A DNA stretch of 64,000 nt, from contig NC_037673.1 of assembly GCF_003255815.1 (NCBI RefSeq), positions 174,721,346 to 174,785,345 of the forward strand. Direction: 5' to 3'. Below the pieces are notes generated by a model, which saw only the letters and a list, made by a program, of their open reading frames with translations, searched no databases and was not told the origin of the DNA. Numbering within the stretch: position 1 is the stretch's first letter; the number at the start of each line of letters is the position of its first letter. Made by a program: the position numbers and the translations under genes. The DNA is from Theropithecus gelada (lineage: Eukaryota; Chordata; Mammalia; Primates; Cercopithecidae). Of the stretch, positions 52,873 through 64,000 are shown piece after piece.

Positions 52873-53017
52873 CCACGAGGACCTGCCATGTGGGGATGTG
52901 GCCACGAGGACCAGCCACGTGGGGATGTGGCCACGAGGACCTGCCACGTGGCGATGTGGCCACGGGGACCTGCCACGTGGGGATGTGGCCACGGGGACCT
53001 GCCACGTGGGGATGTGG
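52873..53017. repeat. 29-bp minisatellite, 5 copies, with E-boxes
   Basis: Units start at 52,873, 52,902, 52,931, 52,960 and 52,989 (CCACGRGGACCTGCCACGTG then GGGATGTGG). Copies 2-5 contain the palindrome CACGTG; copy 1 has CATGTG. GTGGCCAC spans each unit junction. Confidence 0.97.
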
Positions 53018-53374
53018 CCACATACATCACAGGAGGCTAAAGGCAGTGAGCAATTCAAGCCCCAGAAAGAAAGCTGGCACATGCTAGCAACGCAGAGACT
53101 TGTAGCAGCTCAGGCACAGGTTAGGAAACTCCAGATGGACTTGCAGGTGCTGGTTTGAGGAGGGAGTTAGAATTCACCCTGCGCGAATGTCCCCCATTGC
53201 CAGAGAGGAAGCTGGTGGAAGGAGCTGCAGGGACAGTGAGGAGCTGCACTGCCACTTTCAACCTGCTCTGGGAAGAGGGAGAGACAGTGACGATTGCTCC
53301 AACAGGCTGCCCAACCACTCTGCCTGTCTCCCACCAGTTCTTCCACTGCAGTCAGAGCGATCTTTCAAAAAATC
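53018..53374. other. Unassigned intergenic sequence
   Basis: No gene or family recognised between the minisatellite and the L1 tail. Confidence 0.5.
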
Positions 53375-53765
53375 AGCCTTCAAAAGGAAGGAAATTCTGA
53401 TGCATGCTACAACATGGAGGAACCTTGAGGACATGATGCCAAGTGAAGTAAGCCAGTCACAAAAGGACAAATACTGTGTGATTCCACTTACATGAGATGC
53501 CTAGAGCATTCTAACTTAGAACATTCTATAGAAAGTAGAATGGTAGTTGCCAGGGGCTGGGGGTAGGGGTAGCAGGGAGTTGTTTAGTAAGTACAGAGTT
53601 GCAGTTTTGCAAGAAGAAAATGTTCTGGAGATGGATGGTGCTGATGGTTGTGCAACAGTGTGAATATATTTACGGCTGCGCTGCCTGCACACTGAGAAAT
53701 GGTGAAGATGATAAAGCTTGTATTCTGCATTTTTTACCGCAATACAAACGAATAGTAATCATAAT
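53375..53765 (+). mobile_element. L1 3' UTR fragment (L1M type)
   Basis: GCTACAACATGGAGGAACCT, GTCACAAAAGGACAAATACT, GTGTGATTCCACTTACATGA, GTTGCCAGGGGCTGGGGG, GGAGATGGATGGTGCTGATG in the usual order. Confidence 0.85.
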
Positions 53766-53837
53766 AAAATATCACACGCCTAATCCCTCCAGAGGCTCCT
53801 TCTCGTGCCTAGGAAATCTAAAACTTCTTGCCATATG

Positions 53838-54299
53838 TGTTTGTTTCCAAGAGCTGCTGTCACCAAGTTCCACAAACCGTGTGGCTTATTGTCTCATGGT
53901 TCTGGAGGCTGGAAGTCCAAGATCAAGGGGATGGCAGGGCCGGTTCCTTCTGAGGCTGAGAGAGGGGATCTGCTCCACGCCTCCCGCCTGGCTTCTGGTG
54001 GTTTGCTGACAAGCGTTGGCATTCCTCAGCTTCTAGAGGCATCACCCTGATGTCCACCCTCATCTTCATGTGGTATTCTCCCTGTCTCCAAATGTCCCCT
54101 TTTTGTGAGGACACAAGTCACAGTGGATGAGGGGCCAACCCTCATGACCTCATTTTTGTTTGTTTGTTTTATAATAGTCTTCTTTTCATCTTATTACCCC
54201 TGTAAAGATCGTATCTCCAAATAAGATCCCATTCTGAGGTATTGAGGGTTAGGACTCTGACATACGGATTTTGGGAAGATACAGTTCAACACATAACAC
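53838..54299 (-). mobile_element. MaLR LTR (MLT1 type)
   Basis: Antisense. It runs GTGTTTGTTTCCAAGAGCTG, GGTTCTGGAGGCTGGAAGTC, TCCAAATAAGATCCCATTC, GGGTTAGGACTCTGACATA, ending ACAGTTCAACACATAACA. Confidence 0.8.
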
Positions 54300-54639
54300 C
54301 GTGGCTCTGCAAAACGTGAACCCTGACAGCCCGTGGCCTCGTTTCTTAGTGTTCTCCCCGCCACTGCAGGACAGCCACACTTACCTCCTTGTTCATCCCC
54401 CAATGCACCAAGCACTGCCGTCTTCCGGCCTTTGGGAATGTCACTCCTGCAGCAACAGGAGTGCCCTTGTCTCACGGAGTCCACAGCAACATAAGAAACG
54501 TGTAGAGCATCATCCCAACATGAAAACGCCTCTTCCCTCTCACTTCTGCTCTCAACTGGGCTGTTCCTGGGGAGCTTCATAAAGGGTAGGGATTTGTCAA
54601 ATTCTAATTCCACTAGTTTATTCACTTGTTAAACAGTTT

Positions 54640-55560
54640 CCTCTTTTTCATTCACTGATTCACTCTTCCAACAAATATTTGCTGACTATCTACTTTATTC
54701 CACGCAGCCTGCAGGTGCCTGGGACTCACTGGTGACTGACACAAATGTCTCTTCTTCTTCTAGCTTATATCCTAGCAAGAGAGACCCAACACAGACAGTG
54801 CAAATAAATCGTGAACAAAATGCGTGATGCCAAAAGGTGATAAGGGCTTAAATAGAGAAGAGGAGGAGTGACAAACGGGGTCTATGAATATGACGGGCAG
54901 GTTCAGTGACAGCATGAAAATGGGTGGTCAGAGAAGGTCTGTGGGAAGGCAAGAGCTGAGCAATAATTGAAGACATGGAGCGAGCCACAGAGCCAGCCAC
55001 GACGCTGTCCGGAGGACACACATTCCAGGTTGAAGGAATTGTTAGAGCGAAGGCTTTGGTGAGGAACTTTCCCTGGTGTGTTGGAGCTGCAGCCCGCGGA
55101 GTTAAAGTGGACAAAGGGGAGAGTGGTCAAGGAGCAATTCAAAGGCAACTGGGAGCAAATTCACGTTAGGGCTTTGGTTTCTGCTTGATTTAGAGGACAG
55201 ACTGCAGAGCTCTGAGCATGTCATGGAGTAGACTAAGGGACAAAGGTAGACACAGGAAAACCTACTAGGAGACTGTTACAGAGTGCCAGGGAGAAACGAC
55301 GTGGGTTAAACCAGATGGGGAGCAGTGGATGTGGTGAGAAGAGAAGTATCTGGAAGGTCCTGCCGTCATTGTTTCACAGACTGGATGCTTGTGGGAATAT
55401 CAGAGGGCACGAGTGTTCGCAGCCTGAGCAACTGAAAAGGCAGATTTGCCTTCAGCTGGGACAGGAAAGGCTGTGGCCAAGAAAAGTAGGTCTGCTGGGG
55501 AAGACCCTCGGTTCTGCTCTGGACTGGACTGAGACAGACGTCTAGACGTCAAAGTAGAGG
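54640..55560 (+). repeat. Ancient interspersed repeat, class unresolved
   Basis: TTCATTCACTGATTCACTCT, CAACAAATATTTGCTGACTA, GGTGGTCAGAGAAGGTCTGT, GAGCGAAGGCTTTGGTGAGG, GTTAGGGCTTTGGTTTCTGC, ACTAGGAGACTGTTACAG. The longest of five copies in the window. Confidence 0.5.
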
Positions 55561-55664
55561 AGTCACAGGAATTTCTTTTTTTTCAACGCCATAGTGGAGG
55601 TCACAGCAAGAATTTCTGAGCTGAGTTGACGGAGACTTGACATAATGGTCAGCAGTAAGAACAA

Positions 55665-55875
55665 GAACAATGACAGTAATAATAGCAATAACAATAGCCC
55701 CAGTCTGCTGTCTTGAGTGGACAGACCACAGAGCTCTCATGATGACATGTTCCACCATCTCCAGTGTACACAGGAGCACTCTGAGGCACAGGGAGGGAAG
55801 AGCTGGCTCTAGCTCACCCAAAAAGCTAGGGCAGACTTGGGGCTAGAGTCCAGTTCTTCTGATCCCATATCCATC
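55665..55875 (+). repeat. MIR
   Basis: CTGAGGCACAGGGAGGGAAG, AGCTCACCCAAAAAGCTAGG, GGGCTAGAGTCCAGTTCTTC follow the MIR 3' half. Confidence 0.7.
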
Positions 55876-56029
55876 TCCTGCTTTTTTCTGACACATAAGA
55901 TGTTCTTTGATCCAACAGAACAGCCCCCTTTCCCTGAACAGATGCTGTATCTTCCCACACTGCCAGGAATATCTGCCTCGCATCCTGACTTCCTTCTGAC
56001 GAAGCCCATTTCAAATGCTGCCTCCTCTT

Positions 56030-56225
56030 CATGTGGGCATCGTCCACCTCTCTCCTCTCTCCTCTGACTGCCCCAGCCACTCCCTTGCTCAGCCTCCGTC
56101 TCAGATTCCCTGATGCTCCCCGGAGGCAGGGCACGCATCCGACTCACACCCAGACCCCAAAGTTCCTCTCCTTGTGAACGCACAGCGGGAGCCACTCGGT
56201 GTGATTGAATGGATAAGGGAAGGGG
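56030..56225 (+). repeat. Possible L2 fragment
   Basis: CCCTGATGCTCCCCGGAGGC, AGGGCACGCATCC and GTGTGATTGAATGGAT resemble an L2 tail. Diverged. Confidence 0.4.
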
Positions 56226-57559
56226 TGAATGCATTCCACACTCAGTAACCATGTTTGTGACACCCTAGAAGATGTGGGACATGTTTATTCATTTATTCAT
56301 TTGCAGACATTCATAGCCATTGGCAGCACTAACTTCTTAAAAATGTGATAAAAGCTGTAAAATGTTTTGCCAGAAAACTACACATATATACACACAATTT
56401 GCAGACAGATTCAAGGGGGTTATGAATTTCAACCCACCTGCATTCCTTAGACTTCAGATTAAGCATCTCTACCGCTGCATGCCACAGAGCTGGGGACCCA
56501 GGCCGGGCTAAAGTATAGCCCCGTCTACCTTCTGGGACACCCACTGAGTTGGAGTTCAGTCTGTCTTAGATAAAAATATTCGCAATCACTACACAGCTTC
56601 TTCCCACATTTTCTCCCACAGGGCATGTGGAGAGGAGTCTGGCTCAAGTGATCTCTGGGCAGTGAAGATGAATCTGTTGTCATGAACAATGGTTTCTGTC
56701 TTGTTTGGAGTTCAGGGATTTGTGGATCTTCAGAGGCAGGTGTGTTTAGGAGCTGTTGGAATTTTAGCATGATGCCTAGACTGTGGTTGTGGCTGGTGCC
56801 TGCCCTTCCATCGTGGATTGGCTGCATTTCAGAAGTGTGTGGACTGGTAAATGACAAAAAAGTAAAAACCCTGTTATTGATAAATTAGAATGCGTTTTCC
56901 ACTGGTTCATATAGTAACCTGTTGCTATGGCAAAAGAAAAATTAGTCCTTTCATAGGAGAAAGGAAATGTGTCATTCTCAGAGCTAAGCAGAAATTCATT
57001 CTTCTCAGAAAAGCAGAGGGAAATTTCTCACTGTCTCTTGGTGCTTAGGTAAGAAAGGCCTGCGAAGGGCAGGGTCTCCGAGAACAAAATGAGAGAGTGG
57101 AGTGCCCTAGAAGGAACGGGGAATTGACGCTGTTGATCACAAAAATACCTTTTCCCTGGAAGCATCTGTTATCTAGCGTCAGCTACAGGCTGAGAATCTA
57201 AGCCTGGCCTGGGAAGAAGGCCACTGTAAGGAGACAGACACCCGGCCCAGCTTTGGATGTTGCAACGTGATCCCCCTGTAGGGAGATCTGCAGAATTCCG
57301 AAGCTGCATGAGTGGAAAGACAAAGAGCTAAACCACAATTCTCTCTGAGGCCAAGCAAAAATCCACATATTCCCTAAGCCTCAGAAGACAAAAATACACT
57401 GGGCTCAGGAGGGCCAAATCTAAAGAACAGGAAGAAGCAGACACTGACTGAATCTTGCCGGAACTGCAACAAAGGTTTGACTCAGCCCAGTCTGTTGTTT
57501 AACTCAGATGATCGGATCTCACCCAGTCTACCTTCTGGAAGACAGACAGACTCTCTCTG
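56226..57559. other. Unassigned intergenic sequence
   Basis: About 1.3 kb with no recognised gene or repeat. A short open frame on the minus strand at 56,525-56,857 has no known domain. Confidence 0.5.
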
Positions 57560-58669
57560 GTGGAAGATGAAGACATCTGGGGTTAGTACAGCTTTTCATG
57601 CACAATGCCCAGTGCACTAGTGAATATTATGGGAATGCAAAGAGACAGAACCCGTGAATAAAGACTAGAAGAATAAAAGCAGACTTAGGAGCAGACACAC
57701 AGGTCATAGAGAGACTTTAAAATAATCATAGGTTTAGAAGAATAGAAGAAAAGAATGACAAAATAGATGGAAAGGCAGTACATTTCAACAGAGAATTAGA
57801 ATTTATATATATGACTCATATATACATATACGAGGCAAATGGACATTTTTAAAGCTAAAAATACAATATGTATAATTAAGAACTTAATGGAAATAGAACA
57901 GGATATGGCAGAGATTGAAAACAGAAGAATACAGAACAACAAATAAGAAAATAAAATGATAGAAAGTGTCCAAACTGATACACGAAAAGAAAAACATTAA
58001 AATGAAGAGGAGAGTGTAAGATAAATGTGGGACACAATCGAAAGGTTCCATATAAATGTTATCAGAACTCCAGAAAACAAGGAGGACGGGGGAAAGGTGG
58101 TAGCAGTAACTAGAGTAATAGGAAGGGAAATACCCAGTGCTCACCCACTCTAGCCTTCCTGTCTCACGGAAAGGGAAAAATGAAACAAAACAGAGAAGTG
58201 TGGTGAAGGTCACAACCCATGGGCCACAGGCCCATTAGAAGGCTGAGACCTAATCATAAGACTGTAGAAGGCTTCCCTACCCCAAGAGTTTACCATCACA
58301 TCAGTAGGGCTCAGCAGGGGACAACTGAAAACACTGTGTGTCTCAGACATCAGGTAGGAAGAGGTCTCTAGAAAATCCCAAAGACAACAGGGGAGGCAAA
58401 ACAAGGACACCAGAAGGAACGTTAGCCTTTGATGCCTGCAGGACAGTAAATGCAACCTAGGCCCTAGCCAGACAAACACAAAACCTCACACCAAAGGCCC
58501 ACGTACCTCGGTTCCTTTAACCCAGGACATAATGTCTGGCTGTTAACAAAAAACTACAGAGCACACTAAAGACGAAAGCACAGTTTTAAGAGACAGAGCA
58601 AGCATCAGACCAGACTCAGATATGGCAGAGATGTTGGAGTCATTAGATTGTCAGTTTAAAACTATAATT

Positions 58670-58977
<308 letters not shown>

Positions 58978-59036
58978 ACCTATAATATGCCAACAGCTCT
59001 AGTGGAAAAAGTAGACAAGATGCAAGAACGCATATG

Positions 59037-59627
59037 TGTTGGGGTGATCAGACTCAACACCAGGTCGTGGGGGCGACGAAGTCTAGCAGAGTCAAAGGAT
59101 TGAGAAAAGGACAGTTTGAGAGACAGAAGTGGGACCAGGGGGCCATTGTGAGTGTATGGAGGCTGTGAAGGCCCTGAGCTCTGGGAGCGCACGCTATTTA
59201 TTGGTAATTCAACAAGGAAACAGGTGGTGAGAATGTGGAGGGCGAAAGGGCATATTGCATTAAGCACATGATTTACAGCTGGGATGGTTGAGCATTTGCT
59301 CTGCCACTTGAGATAATGGAGAGCAGGTTCTTTTAATTCAAGATACAATCCATCCTGGGAGAGCAAGGAGCAAGAAGCCAGCAAGTCTAGACACATTCCA
59401 GAGCCACGAGCCCTGGACTCTATCCCAGCCATGAGGGATTTTATGCCCTGGGCTTAGATTATGGTGCGGCAGGGCAGCCTTCCACCCTTTAGCACAGAGC
59501 TTGGTGTTCCAAAGGCCACGAGGGGTTTTAGACCCTGGACCCCGGACATGTTCCAAGACTCTTTGACATTATGTCAGACATGCAAGCCCTGCCTGAGCTT
59601 CTCCCAACACTCGGCTTTTTCCCAACA
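59037..59627 (-). mobile_element. Solo ERV LTR, class II (HERV-K-like)
   Basis: 591 bp with inverted ends TGTTGGG...CCCAACA. The 6-bp flanks CATATG (59,031-59,036) and CACATG (59,628-59,633) fit the 6-bp duplication of class-II ERVs. On the minus strand there is a CATAAAATCC TATA-type box and a downstream CCAATAAATAG poly(A) signal, giving the orientation. It interrupts the old L1. Confidence 0.85.
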
Positions 59628-60143
59628 CACATGTAATATAAGCAGAGAGATGGAAACTTCAAGAAAGAATCAAAAGGAAATGCTAGAAATTTAAAAAACT
59701 CACTATAATCGAAATGGCGAATGCCTTTGATGCGCTTATCAAAAGATTAGACATGACTGAGAAAAGAATCAGTGCGCTTGGAGAAATGTGAAGAGGAAGA
59801 AGGAATGGAAAAGATAGTGCCTAAGAACTGTGGGACAACGAGAAAACATGTAAATAATGGACATACAAGAAGGGGAAGAGAGAAAGGAATTTTAAAGATT
59901 CTTTTCTAACCAAAGCATTTATGGCTGTAAATTCCCCTCCAAGCTCTGTCTTAGCTTCATTCTACAAAATGCTTCTAATTTTCTGTGTGATGTTTTCTTT
60001 GACTCATGGAATATTTTGAAGTATATTCTTTAATTTTCAAATATTTGGGGTTTTCCTAGATACCACCTTGTTTTTTATTTTCATTGAATACTGTCTAGTC
60101 AGAGGCATATTCTGTAGGATTTCAATCTTTTGAAATCTGTCAA

Positions 60144-60380
60144 GGCTGGGCACCTTGGCTCACACCTGTAATCCCAGCACTTTGGGATGCCAAATCGGGC
60201 AGATTGCCTGAGGCCAGGAGTTCAAGACCAGCCTGGCCAACATGGTGAAACTCTATCTGTAATAACAATACAAAAAATTAGCCAGGCGTGATGGTGGGTG
60301 CCTGTAATCCCAGCTACTTCGGAGGCTGAGGCAGGAGAATCGCTTGAACCCGGGAGTCAGAGGTTGTGGTGAGCTGAGAC
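60144..60380 (+). mobile_element. Alu, 3' truncated
   Basis: GGCTGGGCACCTTGGCTCAC... stops at GAGCTGAGAC and is joined directly to an MLT1 fragment, so a deletion removed the Alu end. Confidence 0.92.
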
Positions 60381-60384
60381 GTCT

Positions 60385-60552
60385 TCTCCTCTTATAAGGA
60401 GTCATATTGAATTAAGAGCCCGCCCTACTCCAGTATGATCCTGTCTTAATTAATGACACGATTTCCAAATAAGTTCACATTCTGAGGTACTGGGGTGGCA
60501 GGGCAGTCGGAGGCGTGGGTGAGGGTAGGGACACACTTCAACTCATAACACT
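60385..60552 (-). mobile_element. MaLR LTR fragment (MLT1 type)
   Basis: CTTCTCCTCTTATAAGGAG, AATAAGTTCACATTCTGAGG, ACACTTCAACTCATAACA; only the 5' part of an antisense MLT1 LTR. Confidence 0.7.
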
Positions 60553-60793
60553 TGCTAAACTCATTTAAAGTTCTGCTTTTGGGTGGGTTCCTTAGGATTT
60601 CTGTATACATGATCATGTTGTCTGTAATAAAGGTAGTTTTACTTCTTCCTTTTCTTTGTAAATCTTTTTATTTTTTTTTCTCACTTGATTCCACTGGCTA
60701 GAAGCTTTAGTACAATGTTGCACAAAAGTGGTAAGAACAGATACTTTTCCTTAAGAGGAAAGAATTGTCTTTCATCATTCAGTATGATACTAG

Positions 60794-61162
<369 letters not shown>

Positions 61163-61629
61163 AAGAAGTTCTCTTCTATTCCTGATTTGTTTAGAGTTTT
61201 AAATTATAAATGGCTGCTGGATTTTGTCCATTATTTTCCCTCTTTTTATTAAGATGATCATGGGTTTATTTTCTTGATTCCATTAATATGATACATTACA
61301 TTAATTGATGTTTGAGTGTTCAGCCCACCTTGTATACAAAGGATAGATTTCAGTTGGTCATGGTGAATTTTGTTGAGAATTTTTGTAGATTCATGAGGGA
61401 TATTAATCTTTAGCATAGTTTTCTTGTGATGTCTTTGTCTGGCTTTGTACTAGGGTAATGTGGGTAGTACCGGTCTCATAGAACAGGTTGACACATATTC
61501 TGTTCTTTGTTTTCTGGAAAGGTTTGCAAAGGGATTGATATTTTTTTCTTCAAATGTTTGGCAGAATTTGCAAGTGAAGCCATTTAACTTGGATTTTCCT
61601 TTGCAGGGAGAGATTTAAAAATACTTATT

Positions 61630-62330
61630 TTTTTAAGTAATTGTAAATGCAGAAGAATTTGCAATAATATATAGGTATCTGTGTGTCCTTCATCTGGCTT
61701 CCCTCAATGGTGACATTTTTATATTACTGTAGTACAAAAAAAATTTTGGGAAATTGATGTTGGTACGATACCATCAACTATATGACATCTTATCCAGTTT
61801 TTTTTTTTTTGGTTTTTTTTTTTTTTTGAGACACAGTCTTGCTCTGTCGCCCAGGCTGGAGTGCAGTGGTGCGATCTCGGCTCACTGCAGGCTCCACCTC
61901 CTGGGTTCACGCCATTCTCCTTCATCAGCCTCCTGAGTAGCTGGGATTAGAGGCACGCACCACCACACCCAGCTAATTTTTGTATCTCTAGTAGAGACAG
62001 GGTTCACCATGTTAGCCAGGCTGGTCTCGATCTTCTGACTTCACGATCCACCCGCCTCGGCCTCCCAAAGTGCTGGGGTTACAGGCGTGAGCCACCACGC
62101 CCAGCCTGGCTGCACCATTTTACATTCCCACAGGGTATGTATGAGAGATCCAACTTTTCCACATCCTCACCAGCATTTTGTGTTTTATTTTTGAATTTTA
62201 GTGTATTGTGATAGGTGTGTAGTAATATCTAATTGTGGTTTTTATTTGCATTTCCCAAATGCCCAATGATATTCAACATATTTTAATGTGCTTATTCTCT
62301 ATCTGTACTTAATTTTTAAATTCTTTTTCT
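61630..62330 (-). mobile_element. L1 relic, antisense, split by an Alu
   Basis: After the Alu: CACCATTTTACATTCCCACA, ACATCCTCACCAGCATTTTG, ATTTGCATTTCCCAAATGCC, antisense L1 ORF2 phrases. Before it the match is weaker. Confidence 0.7.
61798..62106 (-). mobile_element. Alu
   Basis: Antisense, T-rich head, end GAGCCACCACGCCCAGCC. Confidence 0.95.
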
Positions 62331-62345
62331 TCTTTGAAAGGCCCC

Positions 62346-62780
62346 TGTTACAGCAAACTAAATACAGCCTGAGCGGGACTCCATACTTCTATATTTGAGT
62401 CCTGGTGGACAAGCTGTAGCCTAGCTTAATAGGCAGCCAAGATTGCAAACCTCACTTGGGAGTATGCTCCTGTAACAGTAGCTGGGTCTTGGTCAAGGGT
62501 CTTGGTCAATCCCAGAGGTCATACTTCAAATACTCATAGATTGCTAAGTGTTCAAATAAGGCAAACGTCAACCTGTAACCAATCCTGTTGTTTCTGTACC
62601 TCACTGCCGATTTCTGTACGTCACTTCTCTTTTTTTTTGTCTATAAATTTGTTCTGACCACGAGGCACCCCTGGAGTCTCTCTGAATCTACTGTGATTCT
62701 GGGGGCTGCCTGATTCACAAATCGTTCATTGCTCAATCAAACTTCTTTAAATTAATTTGGCTGAAGCTTTTCTTTTAACA
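62346..62780 (+). mobile_element. Solo ERV1 LTR
   Basis: TGTTACAGCAAACTAAATAC at the left, TCTTTTAACA at the right, flanked by CCCC on both sides (4-bp duplication). Contains CTATAAATTTG (TATA-type) at about 62,641, followed by a CTGGAGTCTCTCTGAATC stretch typical of ERV1 LTRs. 435 bp. Confidence 0.85.
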
Positions 62781-63229
62781 CCCCATACTTACCCATCCCT
62801 GGGGCCTTCCCTCACTTGCCCTGAACTAGCATGACTTTGTGTGTACCCATCTTTCCAGACCCCCAGGGGTAAGTTGGATCTGAAATGTCCCTCCTTGGCT
62901 GTCTCGTCCACTGGCTATACCTGTTGAATTCCTGGTTGGCCTGCCATTTTGATGCTTGTCCCAACCAATATCTTGACCTCAGGATAGCTGGAACATTGGT
63001 TTTATGTGACTGTCTGCCACTAAGATCCCTATTGTTTTTTACAACATCCTTGGGCATTGAATTTTCCATGCTCTGCTACACACAGGCCTATCTGGACAGA
63101 CAGGAGAGCTCCTGATCCTGAAGACCTGGCCTGCTCGGCTGGAGACAACGTCCATAGCACAGGGGAAGGGGAGTAGCGACTGGAGAACTCCGAGATGCTC
63201 TATCTTCTGACCAAGCTTCAGTGGATTTT
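62781..63229. other. Unassigned intergenic sequence
   Basis: No gene or family recognised; short open frames on both strands only. Confidence 0.5.

Positions 63230-64000
<771 letters not shown>

Noticed and set aside
52627..53040. 137-codon open frame across the 29-bp minisatellite
   Set aside because: 29 is not a multiple of three, so the repeat opens all frames; the flanks show no known protein.
62346..62780. Complete provirus at the right-hand LTRs
   Set aside because: Each LTR is single and flanked by its own short target duplication, so these are solo LTRs without viral genes.

Overview
The window is nuclear DNA from a catarrhine primate, most likely an Old World monkey. Alu elements make up roughly a fifth of it (46 recognised copies). 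Several of the youngest carry bases I associate with the Old World monkey AluY lineage (sense-strand GGCTCAAGCCTG near the 5' end and GAGATCCGGCCACTG in the right arm). Nothing prokaryotic, plasmid-like or CRISPR-like is present.

Positions 1-11,260 hold the 5' part of one real gene, CLK4 (CDC-like dual-specificity kinase 4), on the minus strand. Four coding exons can be placed exactly and their reading phases agree: exon 2 (7136-7296, start codon at 7294-7296), exon 3 (2398-2623), exon 4 (1202-1292) and exon 5 (740-806, glycine-rich loop of the kinase). The rest of the kinase domain lies beyond the left edge. A non-coding first exon ends at a splice donor at 11,125-11,126 inside a CpG island (about 10,580-11,850) with YY1, CRE/E-box and Sp1-type motifs. 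Just upstream is a 22-bp GC-rich tandem repeat broken by a 7-N assembly gap.

Positions 11,260-64,000 are intergenic. From the human map this is the space between CLK4 and ZNF354A. It consists of Alu, L1, L2, MIR, ERV/MaLR LTRs and DNA transposons (Tigger, hAT, MADE1), with stretches where I recognise nothing. No intact protein-coding gene is visible here.

Three things stand out. First, 47,709-49,530 is the decayed seven-transmembrane exon of a vomeronasal type-2 receptor (V2R), with stops and frameshifts, split by a MADE1 mariner element and by a solo ERV1 LTR. Second, 42,655-44,994 is a 2.3-kb GACA/GATG-rich tandem array whose orientation flips near 44,560, giving a large inverted repeat. 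Third, 52,873-53,017 is a 5 x 29-bp minisatellite that repeats a CACGTG E-box every 29 bp. The long open frames in the window come from the CpG island, Alus, minisatellites and the V2R relic.
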